This document shows positions 1 through 8,221 of a DNA stretch of 64,000 nucleotides, piece after piece. A program made the translations under genes and the position numbers. Source of the stretch: an uncultured Lachnospiraceae bacterium (GTDB lineage Bacteria; Bacillota; Clostridia; Lachnospirales; Lachnospiraceae); NCBI GenBank assembly GCA_910585465.1, contig CAJUEW010000003.1, positions 186,001 through 250,000 on the forward strand, written 5' to 3'. The notes under the pieces were generated by a model that saw only the letters and a program-made list of their open reading frames with translations, was not told where the DNA came from and ran no database searches. Every line of letters starts with the position of its first letter. Position 1 is the stretch's first letter.

Positions 1-1
1 T

Positions 2-955
2 GGCCTGCTGTCACACTTTTATGCTTATATTATGGAAGCGCTGGTGGATTTGGGCGAACTGGAAATGGCAGAAGAGGCCATGGCAAATATTGCAGAGCTT
101 CAAAATGAAGAAGGTGCGGTTCCGGCATACAAGGATGTACACTGGGTATGCTCTACCGGTTTATTTCAGCTTGCTGTGGTTTGGTACCGGATGGGATGTA
201 TTGAGAATGGAAACAGAGCATTTGCATATGCCTGCAGATTACAGAATTCAAGCGGCGGATGGTATGGAAGCTATCTTACAGAATATGTGGAAGGAGAAAC
301 AAACGATTATTTTCCGATAGATGAGATAAGCTGGGCGGTAAAGTATTTTCTGGATGCTTTATATTATAAAAATCTTGCAGAGTTTAATTTTTGTGCGGAC
401 TCCTTTCTTCCTGAAATTAATAAAGAGGACGGAAGGTATCAGACAGTAAAAAATGAAATTTTCAATGAAGGAGAAAAGAAGGGATTAAAGATCTGTGATG
501 TAGGGTGCGGCAAGGGCAGGTATCTGAACAAGCTTCTGACAGATGCTCCCCGGAACTCTTATTATGGAGTTGATTTGTCAGAAAGCGTGCTGAAGTATGT
601 AACGGATCAGCGAATAGAGAAAAAGCAGGGAAGTCTTACAAAGATCCCTTATCCGGACAATTTCTTTGACGTGGTATACACCTGTGAGGCGCTGGAGCAT
701 GCAGTCGATATTAAGAGCGCGGTCGGAGAGATGGCCAGAGTGACCAGGCCCGGAGGGAAAATAATTGTGATAGACAAAAACAAAGAAGCGCTGGGCAGAC
801 TTGTCATATCAGATTGGGAAGAATGGTTTGATTTAAAGGAGCTGGAAGGGCTTATGAAGGAATTCTGTTCTGAAACGGATACGGTGCGGGATATTCCCTA
901 TGAAGGCAAATCAGATGATAATCTTTTTGCCGCATGGACAGGAAGGGTGAGATAA
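2..955 (+). CDS. SAM methyltransferase with N-terminal alpha/alpha-toroid-like region (5' truncated)
   Basis: The frame is open to the left edge of the window, so the true start lies outside; the first internal ATG is at 32. The visible N-terminal ~100 residues (CSTGLFQLAVVWYRMG, then RLQNSSGGWYGSY) resemble the helical-hairpin repeats of alpha/alpha-toroid enzymes. About 155 residues after the ATG comes a class I methyltransferase domain with the SAM motif DVGCGKGRY, then a typical VTRPGGKIIVID strand. It ends 3 bp before a glycosyltransferase, so it is probably part of a surface-glycan operon. The acceptor cannot be predicted. Confidence is good for the methyltransferase fold and modest for the N-terminal part. 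Confidence 0.75.
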   Translation, partial: GLLSHFYAYIMEALVDLGELEMAEEAMANIAELQNEEGAVPAYKDVHWVCSTGLFQLAVVWYRMGCIENGNRAFAYACRLQNSSGGWYGSYLTEYVEGETNDYFPIDEISWAVKYFLDALYYKNLAEFNFCADSFLPEINKEDGRYQTVKNEIFNEGEKKGLKICDVGCGKGRYLNKLLTDAPRNSYYGVDLSESVLKYVTDQRIEKKQGSLTKIPYPDNFFDVVYTCEALEHAVDIKSAVGEMARVTRPGGKIIVIDKNKEALGRLVISDWEEWFDLKELEGLMKEFCSETDTVRDIPYEGKSDDNLFAAWTGRVR

Positions 956-958
956 GTA

Positions 959-2134
959 ATGAAGCCAAATCCGAAAATATCGATTGTATTGCCGGTTTAT
1001 AACGGAAGGAAATATATAAAAGAATCCATAGACAGTATTGTAAACCAGAGCTTTACGGATTGGGAATTAATAGCAGTGGATGACGGTTCTGTGGATGGGA
1101 CAGCCGAAATTTTATCAGAATATGTTTCCGGAGACGACAGGATTTCCGTAATATATAATCCGGTTAACCAGAAGCTGCCGAAATCCCTGAATATCGGTTT
1201 TTCCAGGGCAAAGGGCGCGTATCTGACATGGACATCTGACGACAACCGGTATCTGCCGGACGCGCTGGAAACTATGGCACAATATCTGGATAAAAACACG
1301 GACGCAGCGATTGTACGGAGCGATTATTATTTTATCAATGAATCCGGGGAACGCTTTGGGGAATCCAACAGTTATTCGGATTTTGATATGTACAGATGGA
1401 ACTGCTTCGGCGCCTGTTTTCTTTACCGCAGAAAGGTTTTGGAGACTGTGGGAGGATATGATCCCGATGCCTTTGGAGTGGAGGACTATGATTACTGGCT
1501 GCGGGTTCTGGAGCAGTTCGGGACGATTCATTCCATCGGAAAAAAGCTCTATGAATACCGGAGGCATGATGAAAGTCTGTCAGTCACAAAGCGGGATATG
1601 GTGCTGCGCGGGCTTTCAGAGCTTCGGGAACGGCATCAGAAAAAGATTTTTCATATGATGAAAGAGCATAAAGAAGAGCTTTGCAGAATGTATTATGAAT
1701 TGCTGCCGTCAGGAGCGCTCAGCGAAGCTTTTAAAAATCAATTCAGAAGCGCGGTTCCGGAACTAAAAGGGGATCTGGGTTTTACTTCCAGAAGGCCTTT
1801 TATTGTTTTTGGCGCGGGGATATACGGGGGACGGGCAGAAAAGATTCTGAGCGGGACGGCTGTATATTTTGCGGACAATGACAGAACCAAGACAGGAAAG
1901 ATGAAATGCGGGAAAAAAATTCTGTCGTTTGAGGAAGCCATAGCATTGTCGGACAGGTATGATTTTTTTATAGCCATTGAAGAAAAATTTTTGTATGAAA
2001 TTATCAGGCAGCTATATGAGAACGGGATTACACAATATACAACAATGCAGAGCTATCTGCCAGGTTATGAGAAAAATAAAAGCAGAGTGTCCCATGAACA
2101 GGGTATAAAAAATAACAGCTTCTGCCCGGAATAA
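959..2134 (+). CDS. Family 2 glycosyltransferase with C-terminal nucleotide-binding-like domain
   Basis: 391 residues. Residues ~8-210 are a GT-A glycosyltransferase: KISIVLPVYNGRKYIKESID, the VDDGSVDGT nucleotide-sugar loop and the acceptor-side segment GVEDYDYWLR. Residues ~270-375 form a second alpha/beta domain (FIVFGAGIYGGRAEKIL, then YFADNDRTKTG), like the small Rossmann-type domains often fused to polysaccharide enzymes. It probably transfers a sugar during surface-glycan assembly in the cytoplasm. It follows the methyltransferase by 3 bp and is the last gene before a strong terminator, so it closes an operon that begins left of the window. The sugar and acceptor are unknown. Confidence 0.85.
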   Translation: MKPNPKISIVLPVYNGRKYIKESIDSIVNQSFTDWELIAVDDGSVDGTAEILSEYVSGDDRISVIYNPVNQKLPKSLNIGFSRAKGAYLTWTSDDNRYLPDALETMAQYLDKNTDAAIVRSDYYFINESGERFGESNSYSDFDMYRWNCFGACFLYRRKVLETVGGYDPDAFGVEDYDYWLRVLEQFGTIHSIGKKLYEYRRHDESLSVTKRDMVLRGLSELRERHQKKIFHMMKEHKEELCRMYYELLPSGALSEAFKNQFRSAVPELKGDLGFTSRRPFIVFGAGIYGGRAEKILSGTAVYFADNDRTKTGKMKCGKKILSFEEAIALSDRYDFFIAIEEKFLYEIIRQLYENGITQYTTMQSYLPGYEKNKSRVSHEQGIKNNSFCPE

Positions 2135-2136
2135 GA

Positions 2137-2178
2137 AGAAAGGGACGGCCGAAAAACAGAAGGCCGTCCCTTTCTTTG
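2137..2178 (+). terminator. Rho-independent terminator
   Basis: A GC-rich hairpin with 12-13 bp arms (AAAGGGACGGCC and its complement) and an ~11-nt loop starts just after the glycosyltransferase stop and is followed by TTTCTTTGT. It lies between convergent genes. The opposite strand also offers a short T-rich tail, so it may act in both directions. Confidence 0.85.
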
Positions 2179-2208
2179 TAAAAATATCTTTCAGGCATTT
2201 CCGGCATT

Positions 2209-3387
2209 TTAATGATGAAACAGGCGGATACCTGTGAATGCCATAGCCATGCCGTATTTGTTGCAGCAGTCGATAACCAGATCGTCCCGGACAGAGCCGC
2301 CCGGCTGCGCAATATATCGAACTCCGCTTTTATGAGCGCGTTCAATATTATCTGCAAACGGGAAAAACGCATCTGAGCCAAGAGTTACATCTGTCATTTG
2401 ATCCAGCCATGCGCGCTTTGCTTCTTTTGTAAATACTTCCGGTTTTGTCTTAAAGATCTTTTCCCAGGCACCGTTTGCCAGCACATCCATATACTCATCG
2501 CCTATATAGACATCAATTGCATTGTCCCGCTCCGCACGTCCCAGCGTATCTGCAAACTGAAGCCCAAGCACCTGGGGAGACTGGCGGAGAAACCAGTTGT
2601 CAGCCTTGCTTCCGGCTAGGCGGGTGCAGTGTACGCGGGACTGCTGCCCTGCGCCGATGCCGATGGCCTGACCGTCCTTTACAAAACAGACGGAGTTGGA
2701 CTGGGTATACTTTAATGTAATTAAAGCAATCTTCATATCCATAAGAGCCCCGTCAGGAATTGATTTGTTCTCTGTTACCAAATTGGACAGAAGCTCATCA
2801 TTTATCTGGAGTGCATTTCTTCCCTGCTCAAAGGTAATACCGAACACCTGTTTTCTTTCCAGGGAATCCGGAGCATAGTCCGGGTCAATCTGGATAACAT
2901 TATAATTGCCTTTTTTCTTCTGCTTTAAGATTTCAAGAGCTTCCTTTGTATATCCCGGAGCGATCACGCCGTCAGAGACCTCTCTTTTAATCAGCTTTGC
3001 CGTATCGGTATCGCAGATATCAGAGAGGGAAATAAAGTCGCCGAAGGAAGACATACGGTCAGCTCCTCTGGCTCTGGCATAGGCGCAGGCCAGAGGGGAC
3101 AGTTCTCCAAGGTCGTCCACCCAGTAAATTTTCGCCAGTGTATCGGTAAGCGGAAGACCGACAGCGGCGCCTGCCGGAGATACATGCTTAAAGGAAGCGG
3201 CGGCAGGAAGGCCGGATGCGGCCTTCAATTCTCTGACAAGCTGCCAGCCGTTGAAGGCATCCAGGAAATTAATATAACCTGGTTTTCCGCAGAGGACTTT
3301 GATGGGAAGGTCATTTCCATCCCCCATAAAAATGCGGGATGGTTTCTGGTTCGGATTACAGCCGTATTTCAGCTGAAGCTCATTCAT
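2209..3387 (-). CDS. Stand-alone AICAR formyltransferase (PurH-type transformylase without the cyclohydrolase domain)
   Basis: 392 residues. It matches the transformylase half of PurH: LKYGCNPNQKPSR near the N-terminus, SFKHVSPAGAAVG near residue 65, and the C-terminal IAQPGGSVRDD followed by FTGIRLFHH. The predicted reaction is 10-formyl-THF plus AICAR giving FAICAR, the penultimate step of IMP synthesis, in the cytosol. The N-terminal IMP-cyclohydrolase domain of ordinary bifunctional PurH is absent; that step is supplied by the PurO-type gene 12 bp upstream. The two genes form one operon on the minus strand behind a ZTP riboswitch, which senses the phosphorylated form of this enzyme's substrate. 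Confidence 0.93.
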   Translation of the reverse strand: MNELQLKYGCNPNQKPSRIFMGDGNDLPIKVLCGKPGYINFLDAFNGWQLVRELKAASGLPAAASFKHVSPAGAAVGLPLTDTLAKIYWVDDLGELSPLACAYARARGADRMSSFGDFISLSDICDTDTAKLIKREVSDGVIAPGYTKEALEILKQKKKGNYNVIQIDPDYAPDSLERKQVFGITFEQGRNALQINDELLSNLVTENKSIPDGALMDMKIALITLKYTQSNSVCFVKDGQAIGIGAGQQSRVHCTRLAGSKADNWFLRQSPQVLGLQFADTLGRAERDNAIDVYIGDEYMDVLANGAWEKIFKTKPEVFTKEAKRAWLDQMTDVTLGSDAFFPFADNIERAHKSGVRYIAQPGGSVRDDLVIDCCNKYGMAMAFTGIRLFHH

Positions 3388-3399
3388 AAGTGTGTCCTC

Positions 3400-4113
3400 C
3401 TATTTGTTTTTATTGATGATTCTGGACTTCCAGACGCCGGTTGCAATGTGGATGTAGCGGACAAAGAGAGAAACCTTGTTGTCTTCGTTCAGATTGGTCC
3501 AGATCAGATCGGCAAATGCGTCCATATCATCAGGTATGGATACCGGCTTCGGTTCTCCTTCAAAGCTTGGGAGCGGATTGCCGTCATGCATATAGGTGTG
3601 AATGAAATGCCCCTCTCCGGCCTTTGGCTTTTCATAAGCGAATGTATAACGGTGGCAGGAGTCCGGGTCTCCGTGATTGCTCTTTAAAATAGACATGGCA
3701 TAATTGTAGCCTCCGTCTTCAATATGCATAATTCCGGAAATACGCGGAGTATAGTTGGGGGCATCCGGCTCAAATTCACGGGAGCGTAAGGACTGTTCAA
3801 AGGTCATCTGCCTGTCCATACCTTCATAGATTGTATCTGTCTGATCTCCGTTGGTGATAATTGTTTTATTGCCCAGTACGCGGACCGGAGCATAAATAAT
3901 AAGGCTTGGGTCCTCCAGTCTGGAGGGATCATACGCCTGGGTGCGGATGCCTTTTCCGTCCTCCACGAAAATACGGTTGCGGCTGTTGGAGCTTCTGCCC
4001 ATGATAAAATAGGCGGCAGCCGCATGACTGCCGTCTGCAGAGCGGCCGATGACGATGCCCCGTCCGGGATAGGCGTTGGATGAAAGCTCCTGTTCAAGAG
4101 ATAAATGATTCAT
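3400..4113 (-). CDS. purO: IMP cyclohydrolase, PurO type
   Basis: 237 residues, about the usual PurO length, starting MNHLSLEQELSSNAYPGRG. PurO features include PGRGIVIGRSADG, the AAAAYFIMGRSSNSRNR segment and the later VLGNKTIITNGDQTDTIY. It closes the FAICAR ring to IMP, the last step of de novo purine synthesis. PurO was first described in archaea and is unrelated to the PurH cyclohydrolase domain. It is the first gene of a two-gene operon with the AICAR transformylase, and its leader carries a ZTP riboswitch. Confidence 0.9.
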   Translation of the reverse strand: MNHLSLEQELSSNAYPGRGIVIGRSADGSHAAAAYFIMGRSSNSRNRIFVEDGKGIRTQAYDPSRLEDPSLIIYAPVRVLGNKTIITNGDQTDTIYEGMDRQMTFEQSLRSREFEPDAPNYTPRISGIMHIEDGGYNYAMSILKSNHGDPDSCHRYTFAYEKPKAGEGHFIHTYMHDGNPLPSFEGEPKPVSIPDDMDAFADLIWTNLNEDNKVSLFVRYIHIATGVWKSRIINKNK

Positions 4114-4173
4114 ACGTTCCTCACTTTCTGAAAAAAATTTCTGTTTTCATTGCAATGGTGTTTTATGCCGGAA

Positions 4174-4222
4174 CACAAAGATGCCTGGGAGCACAGCATA
4201 TTTGTGTGCGCCCAGGCGGTCG
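4174..4222 (-). terminator. Possible expression-platform hairpin of the ZTP riboswitch
   Basis: Read on the minus strand, GCCTGGGCGCACACA pairs imperfectly with TGTGCTCCCAGGC downstream. The upstream arm contains the CCTGGGC element that the aptamer needs for its pseudoknot, so the two folds should be mutually exclusive. The tail (ATCTTTGTG) is only weakly T-rich, so termination is plausible but not certain. Confidence 0.5.
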
Positions 4223-4305
4223 GCTTTTTATAGCGGCTGCGTTCCCCGCAGGTTTTCCCTGCTGCAGGCAATGCCTGCTTTCCGCCAGTTGCGCAGCTTA
4301 TACTA
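4205..4305 (-). promoter_or_regulatory. ZTP (pfl) riboswitch upstream of purO
   Basis: On the minus strand the leader carries ACTGGCGGAAAG (4278-4289), a variable stem region, then GCCGACCGCCTGGGCGC (about 4208-4224). These are the two most conserved ZTP-aptamer blocks (AACUGRCGGA and GCCGACCGYCUGGGC). ZTP and ZMP (AICAR) accumulate when 10-formyl-THF is short. The riboswitch should therefore turn on AICAR transformylase and PurO when their substrate builds up. The identification rests on motif identity and on the fit with the genes it controls. Confidence 0.9.
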
Positions 4306-4367
4306 GTATCTTATAAGAAACAGAATCTTTTTTCAAGCAGAAAATAGAATTGCTGTATTTTTTATAG

Positions 4368-5855
4368 CTACAGAGTCTTTATAAATTTCAGGAAAGCTTC
4401 CCGGCCCTCCTTTGTGCATTTGTAGACCCCGGCATCCTCCAGCACCCGGACAAAAACCTTGCCGATCTCCTGCTGGAGAATATTTTCTATGTTTTCCTCC
4501 GTGACAGAAGCGTAGCGCGGCAGAAATTCCGCGACCCATTTGGCATGCTTGGAAAGAGTTTCGTTTTCCTCCACATTCTTTCCGGCAAGCAGATACTCCT
4601 TTAAAAGAGCCATTTCGTCTTTTAACCGGGACGGCAGGACGGCCAGCCCCATAACCTCAATCAGTCCGATATTTTCCTTTTTAATATGATGCAGGTTTGC
4701 GTGAGGATGATAAACACCCAGAGGATGCTCCTCTGTAGTAATGTTGTTGCGCAAAGTAAGATCCAGCTCATAAATATCGCCGGTTTTACGTGCAATCGGA
4801 GTAATCGTGTTGTGCAGCTCTCCGTCTGTGTATGCGAAGATAAAAGCATCCTCATCTGTGTAGTCCCGCCATGCGGCCAGCACATGCTCAGCCAGATCGA
4901 TCAGACGCTTTTCATCCTGATGACGAATGCGCAGGACGGAAAGAGGCCATTTGACAATACCGGCCTCCACATCCTCATAGCCCGGAATCGAAACCGGGAG
5001 TTCTATGGGGGCTTTTGCCATGGCAAAGGTATAGTTTCCGCCCTGGAAATGATCATGACTTAAAATAGAGCCGCCCACAATAGGAAGATCCGCGTTGGAG
5101 CCAAGGAAGTAATGGGGAAATTGCTTTACAAAGTCAAACAGCTTGATAAAGGCAGCCCGGTCAATTTTCATCGGCGTGTGTTCCCCGTTAAATACAATAC
5201 AATGCTCATTATAGTATACATACGGAGAATACTGGAATCCCCAGCAGCTTCCGTTAATAGTAACCGGAATAATCCGGTGATTTTCCCTTGCCGGGTGGTT
5301 GACTCTGCCTGCATAGCCCTCATTTTCCATACAGAGCTGGCATTTTGGATAGGAGCTGGCTTTTGCATTTCTGGCGGCTGCGATTGCCTTCGGATCCTTT
5401 TCAGGCTTGGAGAGATTGATGGTAATATCCATGTCTCCGTATTCGCTTGCTACCTTCCATCTTTGATCCCTGCATATACGGTAACGGCGGATATAGTCGC
5501 TGTCCTGGCTGAATTTATAGAAATAGTCGGTTGCCTCCCGGGGAGATTTTTTATATCGTTCCCGGAACTCCTTATGTACCTGGGCCGGTCTTGGAAGCAG
5601 GCAGTTCATAAGGCGGGTGTCAAACAGATCCCGATAGGTAATACTGTCCGGAATCAGCTCCCGGCGGCAGGCCTCCTGAAGCAGTTCCTCTAAAATATCC
5701 TCCAGGGGTTTCTCCGGAATGGGGCCTGGCTCTTCATAATTATCTTCATGGAACAGATCCAGAAGCAGGTTTGTAGTATAGATTCTTTCACACTCGGGCA
5801 CAAGTCCTGTAGAAATACCGTACCGTACCAGTGCGGCAATTTTTTCTGATAACAT
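4368..5855 (-). CDS. galT: Galactose-1-phosphate uridylyltransferase, type 2
   Basis: 495 residues, the length of the long Firmicutes GalT (type 2) rather than the ~350-residue E. coli form. It contains NADLPIVGGSILSHDHFQGG (residues ~255-275), whose His-x-His-x-Gln provides the uridylylated histidine, and NEHCIVFNGEHTPMKI. It exchanges UDP-glucose and galactose-1-phosphate in the Leloir pathway. It sits 25 bp downstream of galK in one minus-strand operon. No galE is in the window. Confidence 0.95.
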   Translation of the reverse strand: MLSEKIAALVRYGISTGLVPECERIYTTNLLLDLFHEDNYEEPGPIPEKPLEDILEELLQEACRRELIPDSITYRDLFDTRLMNCLLPRPAQVHKEFRERYKKSPREATDYFYKFSQDSDYIRRYRICRDQRWKVASEYGDMDITINLSKPEKDPKAIAAARNAKASSYPKCQLCMENEGYAGRVNHPARENHRIIPVTINGSCWGFQYSPYVYYNEHCIVFNGEHTPMKIDRAAFIKLFDFVKQFPHYFLGSNADLPIVGGSILSHDHFQGGNYTFAMAKAPIELPVSIPGYEDVEAGIVKWPLSVLRIRHQDEKRLIDLAEHVLAAWRDYTDEDAFIFAYTDGELHNTITPIARKTGDIYELDLTLRNNITTEEHPLGVYHPHANLHHIKKENIGLIEVMGLAVLPSRLKDEMALLKEYLLAGKNVEENETLSKHAKWVAEFLPRYASVTEENIENILQQEIGKVFVRVLEDAGVYKCTKEGREAFLKFIKTL

Positions 5856-5880
5856 CCTATACCTCCCAATCCATCCAATA

Positions 5881-7056
5881 TTAATCTAACGCATGTGCGC
5901 CGTCGCCGATATCAACAACGTAGAATTCCGCTTTGTTTCCGGTTTTTTCTTCATAAGCCTGGTCGAGAGTACGGATAAATAAATCCACAGACTCATTTTT
6001 TACAATACTGACCGTGCAGCCGCCGAAGCCGCCTCCGGTGATGCGGGAGCCAAGGACGCCCGGGACATTCCATGCCAGCTCGGCCAGGATGTCCGTTTCC
6101 GCGCAGGAGGTCTCATAATCGTCCCGGAGAGAAATATGGGATTCATTGATCAGCTTTCCGAAGGTGTCAATGTCGTTGTTCCTCAGGGCAGCGACTGCAT
6201 GAATGGTGCGCTGATTCTCGTAGACCGCATGCTTTGCGCGTTTTTGGCAGACAGGCTCCTTGATTGCGTCCTTGTACTGTTCAAACTGTTCCTCTGTCAG
6301 ATCGCCCAGAGTTTTAATATCCACAACGGACTGAAGATCCTTTAATGCAGTCTCGCTTTCTCTTCTGCGGTCATTGTAGGCGGAGGATACAAGGCTGTGC
6401 TTTACCTTACTGTTTGTGATGACGATCTTGGCATCGGAAAGCTTAACAGGGGCATATTCATAGTTTAAATTGCTGGTATCCAGAAAAATTGCACAGTCCT
6501 TCTTCCCCATGGCAGAAGCGAACTGATCCATAATACCGCAGTTCATACCGTTGAAATTGTTCTCAGAATACTGTCCGATCAAAGCCAGATCCACCATGGA
6601 GATATCAAATCCAAAGGTATCCCGAAGCATCAGTCCGGTCAGCACCTCCAGAGAAGCAGAGGAGGAGAGTCCGCTTCCGGCCGGGATATCTCCGTAGATC
6701 AGAATATCTGCTCCGGCCGGGATATGATATCCCCGTTTTTCAAAGGTCCACAGGATTCCTTTCGGATAGTTGGTCCATCCGTCCTTTTCATCCGGAACCA
6801 GATGATCCAGAGAAATTTCCACCATACCTAAATTCGTAAAATTAAGAGAATAAAAACGGACAGTCCGGTCAGTTCTCGGACGAATAACTCCATAGGTTCC
6901 GATTGTCAGGGCGCATGGAAAAACATGTCCTCCGTTGTAGTCGGTGTGCTCGCCGATCAGGTTTACGCGTCCTGGGGCAAAGTAGGCTTTTGGCTGGCCT
7001 TCCGGGCCGAAAAGCTCTGCAAATTTTTCTTTTAATTGTGCTACATTGACTGCCAT
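5881..7056 (-). CDS. galK: Galactokinase
   Basis: 391 residues from the ATG at 7056 (MAVNVAQLKEKF). This start was chosen because AGGAGGAAATAC lies just upstream; the open frame continues to 7614 but that part would cross the promoter region. GHMP-kinase motifs are clear: FAPGRVNLIGEHTDYNGG (residues ~28-45), the ATP loop PAGSGLSSSAS, and the C-terminal GSRITGGGFGGC. It phosphorylates galactose to galactose-1-phosphate, the substrate of GalT encoded next. It is transcribed divergently from the AraC regulator at 7264. Confidence 0.96.
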   Translation of the reverse strand: MAVNVAQLKEKFAELFGPEGQPKAYFAPGRVNLIGEHTDYNGGHVFPCALTIGTYGVIRPRTDRTVRFYSLNFTNLGMVEISLDHLVPDEKDGWTNYPKGILWTFEKRGYHIPAGADILIYGDIPAGSGLSSSASLEVLTGLMLRDTFGFDISMVDLALIGQYSENNFNGMNCGIMDQFASAMGKKDCAIFLDTSNLNYEYAPVKLSDAKIVITNSKVKHSLVSSAYNDRRRESETALKDLQSVVDIKTLGDLTEEQFEQYKDAIKEPVCQKRAKHAVYENQRTIHAVAALRNNDIDTFGKLINESHISLRDDYETSCAETDILAELAWNVPGVLGSRITGGGFGGCTVSIVKNESVDLFIRTLDQAYEEKTGNKAEFYVVDIGDGAHALD

Positions 7057-7175
7057 ATGTATTTCCTCCTTATAATGTACTGCTGCAGCGCAACTGTGTC
7101 TGCTGAATGTACACAGTTTTGTCCTGTCTGTCCGGGCAGCAGCAAAGTGTTCCGGCATCCTCTCGTCCGCCGGTA

Positions 7176-7203
7176 TTGACATCTGTGTTAATATCAATAT
7201 AAT
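7176..7203 (+). promoter_or_regulatory. Promoter of the AraC regulator
   Basis: TTGACA at 7176-7181 and TATAAT at 7198-7203 are separated by 16 bp and lie 60 bp upstream of the AraC-type ATG at 7264. Both hexamers are perfect consensus. The -10 box overlaps the divergent gal promoter. Confidence 0.75.
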
Positions 7204-7224
7204 GAGAATTACATAGAGATTCAA
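7196..7224 (-). promoter_or_regulatory. Promoter of galKT
   Basis: On the minus strand TTGAAT (7224-7219) and TATATT (7201-7196) are separated by 17 bp. The leader to galK is about 140 nt. This promoter overlaps the divergent AraC promoter, so a regulator bound here could affect both. Confidence 0.65.
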
Positions 7225-7263
7225 CAAGAATATTTGTATAAAATAGAAGGATATTGAGATTAT

Positions 7264-8160
7264 ATGCAGCTTCAGATCGATCAGAAACAAAAAGAGCTCA
7301 AAAGCCATGGAAGCTACGGGTTTCCGGTGCTGATAAGCTATGAAAAACTGTCTTACTTTGATACCGGAGAATTTCCCTGGCATTGGCATCCGGAGATTGA
7401 ACTGACTCTGGTTATGGAGGGGAGGATTGCCTATCAGGTCAATGACAGTCTGTATTATATGAAGGCAGGAGAGGGCATGTTCTGCAATACGAATGTACTC
7501 CATTCCGGGCACGGGCTGGAGACGCCGGACTGCAGCTATCTGTCGATCACCTTTCATCCGAGACTTTTGTATGGCTACAGCTCCAGTGTTATGCAGAATA
7601 AATATATGAATCATATTTTAAAGAGTCCGGCATTGGCATCCATTCATTTGGTTCCGGAGGTGGACTGGCAGAGACAGGTGCTGGAAAGGATGGAGAGGAT
7701 TCGTTTACTGGATAAGGAACGGCCTGTTTCGGAGGAGCTCCAGATACAGATTGTTCTGCTGGAGATTTGGCAGCGTATTTTCGAGCACGTGGAAGCGCGG
7801 GAGCTGGATTATACAGAAAACGGGCGGGATACAGAGCGAATCCGGGAGATTATGGAGTATATTCAAAAGCATTATGCGGAAAAAATTACGTTGGAAGATC
7901 TGGCGGCTCAGATTCATTTGTGCAAAAGCGAGAGCTGCCGTCTGTTTAAACGGTATATGAATGAATCGATGTTTGATTATCTGCTGAGCTACCGTGTGGA
8001 ACGAAGCCTGGAGCTTCTCAGACAGTCCGGACTTGATGTGACGCAGATTGCGGGACAGGTAGGCTTTGCGAATCCGGGATATTATTCAAGGATATTTAAA
8101 AGAAAGATGGGGTGTACCCCTTTGGAATACCGGAAAAGCCGGAGCAGTGAAAAAAAATAA
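7264..8160 (+). CDS. AraC-family regulator with cupin sensor, probable galactose regulator
   Basis: 298 residues. The N-terminal ~100 residues are a cupin sugar-binding domain (FPWHWHPEIELTLVMEGR, then GEGMFCNTNVLHSG). The C-terminal ~100 residues carry two helix-turn-helix motifs typical of AraC (ITLEDLAAQIHLCKSESCRLFK and VTQIAGQVGFANPGYYSRIFKR). It is divergent from galKT with overlapping promoters, so by context it probably activates that operon in response to galactose or a related sugar. The ligand is inferred only from position. Confidence 0.9.
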   Translation: MQLQIDQKQKELKSHGSYGFPVLISYEKLSYFDTGEFPWHWHPEIELTLVMEGRIAYQVNDSLYYMKAGEGMFCNTNVLHSGHGLETPDCSYLSITFHPRLLYGYSSSVMQNKYMNHILKSPALASIHLVPEVDWQRQVLERMERIRLLDKERPVSEELQIQIVLLEIWQRIFEHVEARELDYTENGRDTERIREIMEYIQKHYAEKITLEDLAAQIHLCKSESCRLFKRYMNESMFDYLLSYRVERSLELLRQSGLDVTQIAGQVGFANPGYYSRIFKRKMGCTPLEYRKSRSSEKK

Positions 8161-8163
8161 AGA

Positions 8164-8215
8164 ACGGCATGATACAGACTCTTTGAAAGAGTCTTGTATT
8201 GTGCCGCTTTTTATA
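8164..8215. terminator. Terminator between convergent genes
   Basis: A long hairpin (GGCATGATACAGACTCTT and its near complement) follows the AraC gene and ends in GCTTTTTAT on the plus strand. It also lies just past the end of the ABC permease on the minus strand and could serve both. Confidence 0.8.
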
Positions 8216-8221
8216 AATTTG

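Noticed and set aside
3184..3687. Plus-strand ORF opposite the AICAR transformylase and purO
   Set aside because: It is antisense to two well-recognised genes, has no ribosome site and no protein-like pattern.
5878..5881. Galactose-1-epimerase or galE fused to galT
   Set aside because: The galT length is explained by the type-2 family, and no extra domain motif is visible.
7057..7614. N-terminal extension of galactokinase
   Set aside because: The open frame continues, but the standard GalK start at 7056 has an ideal ribosome site and the extension would run through two consensus promoters and the AraC gene.
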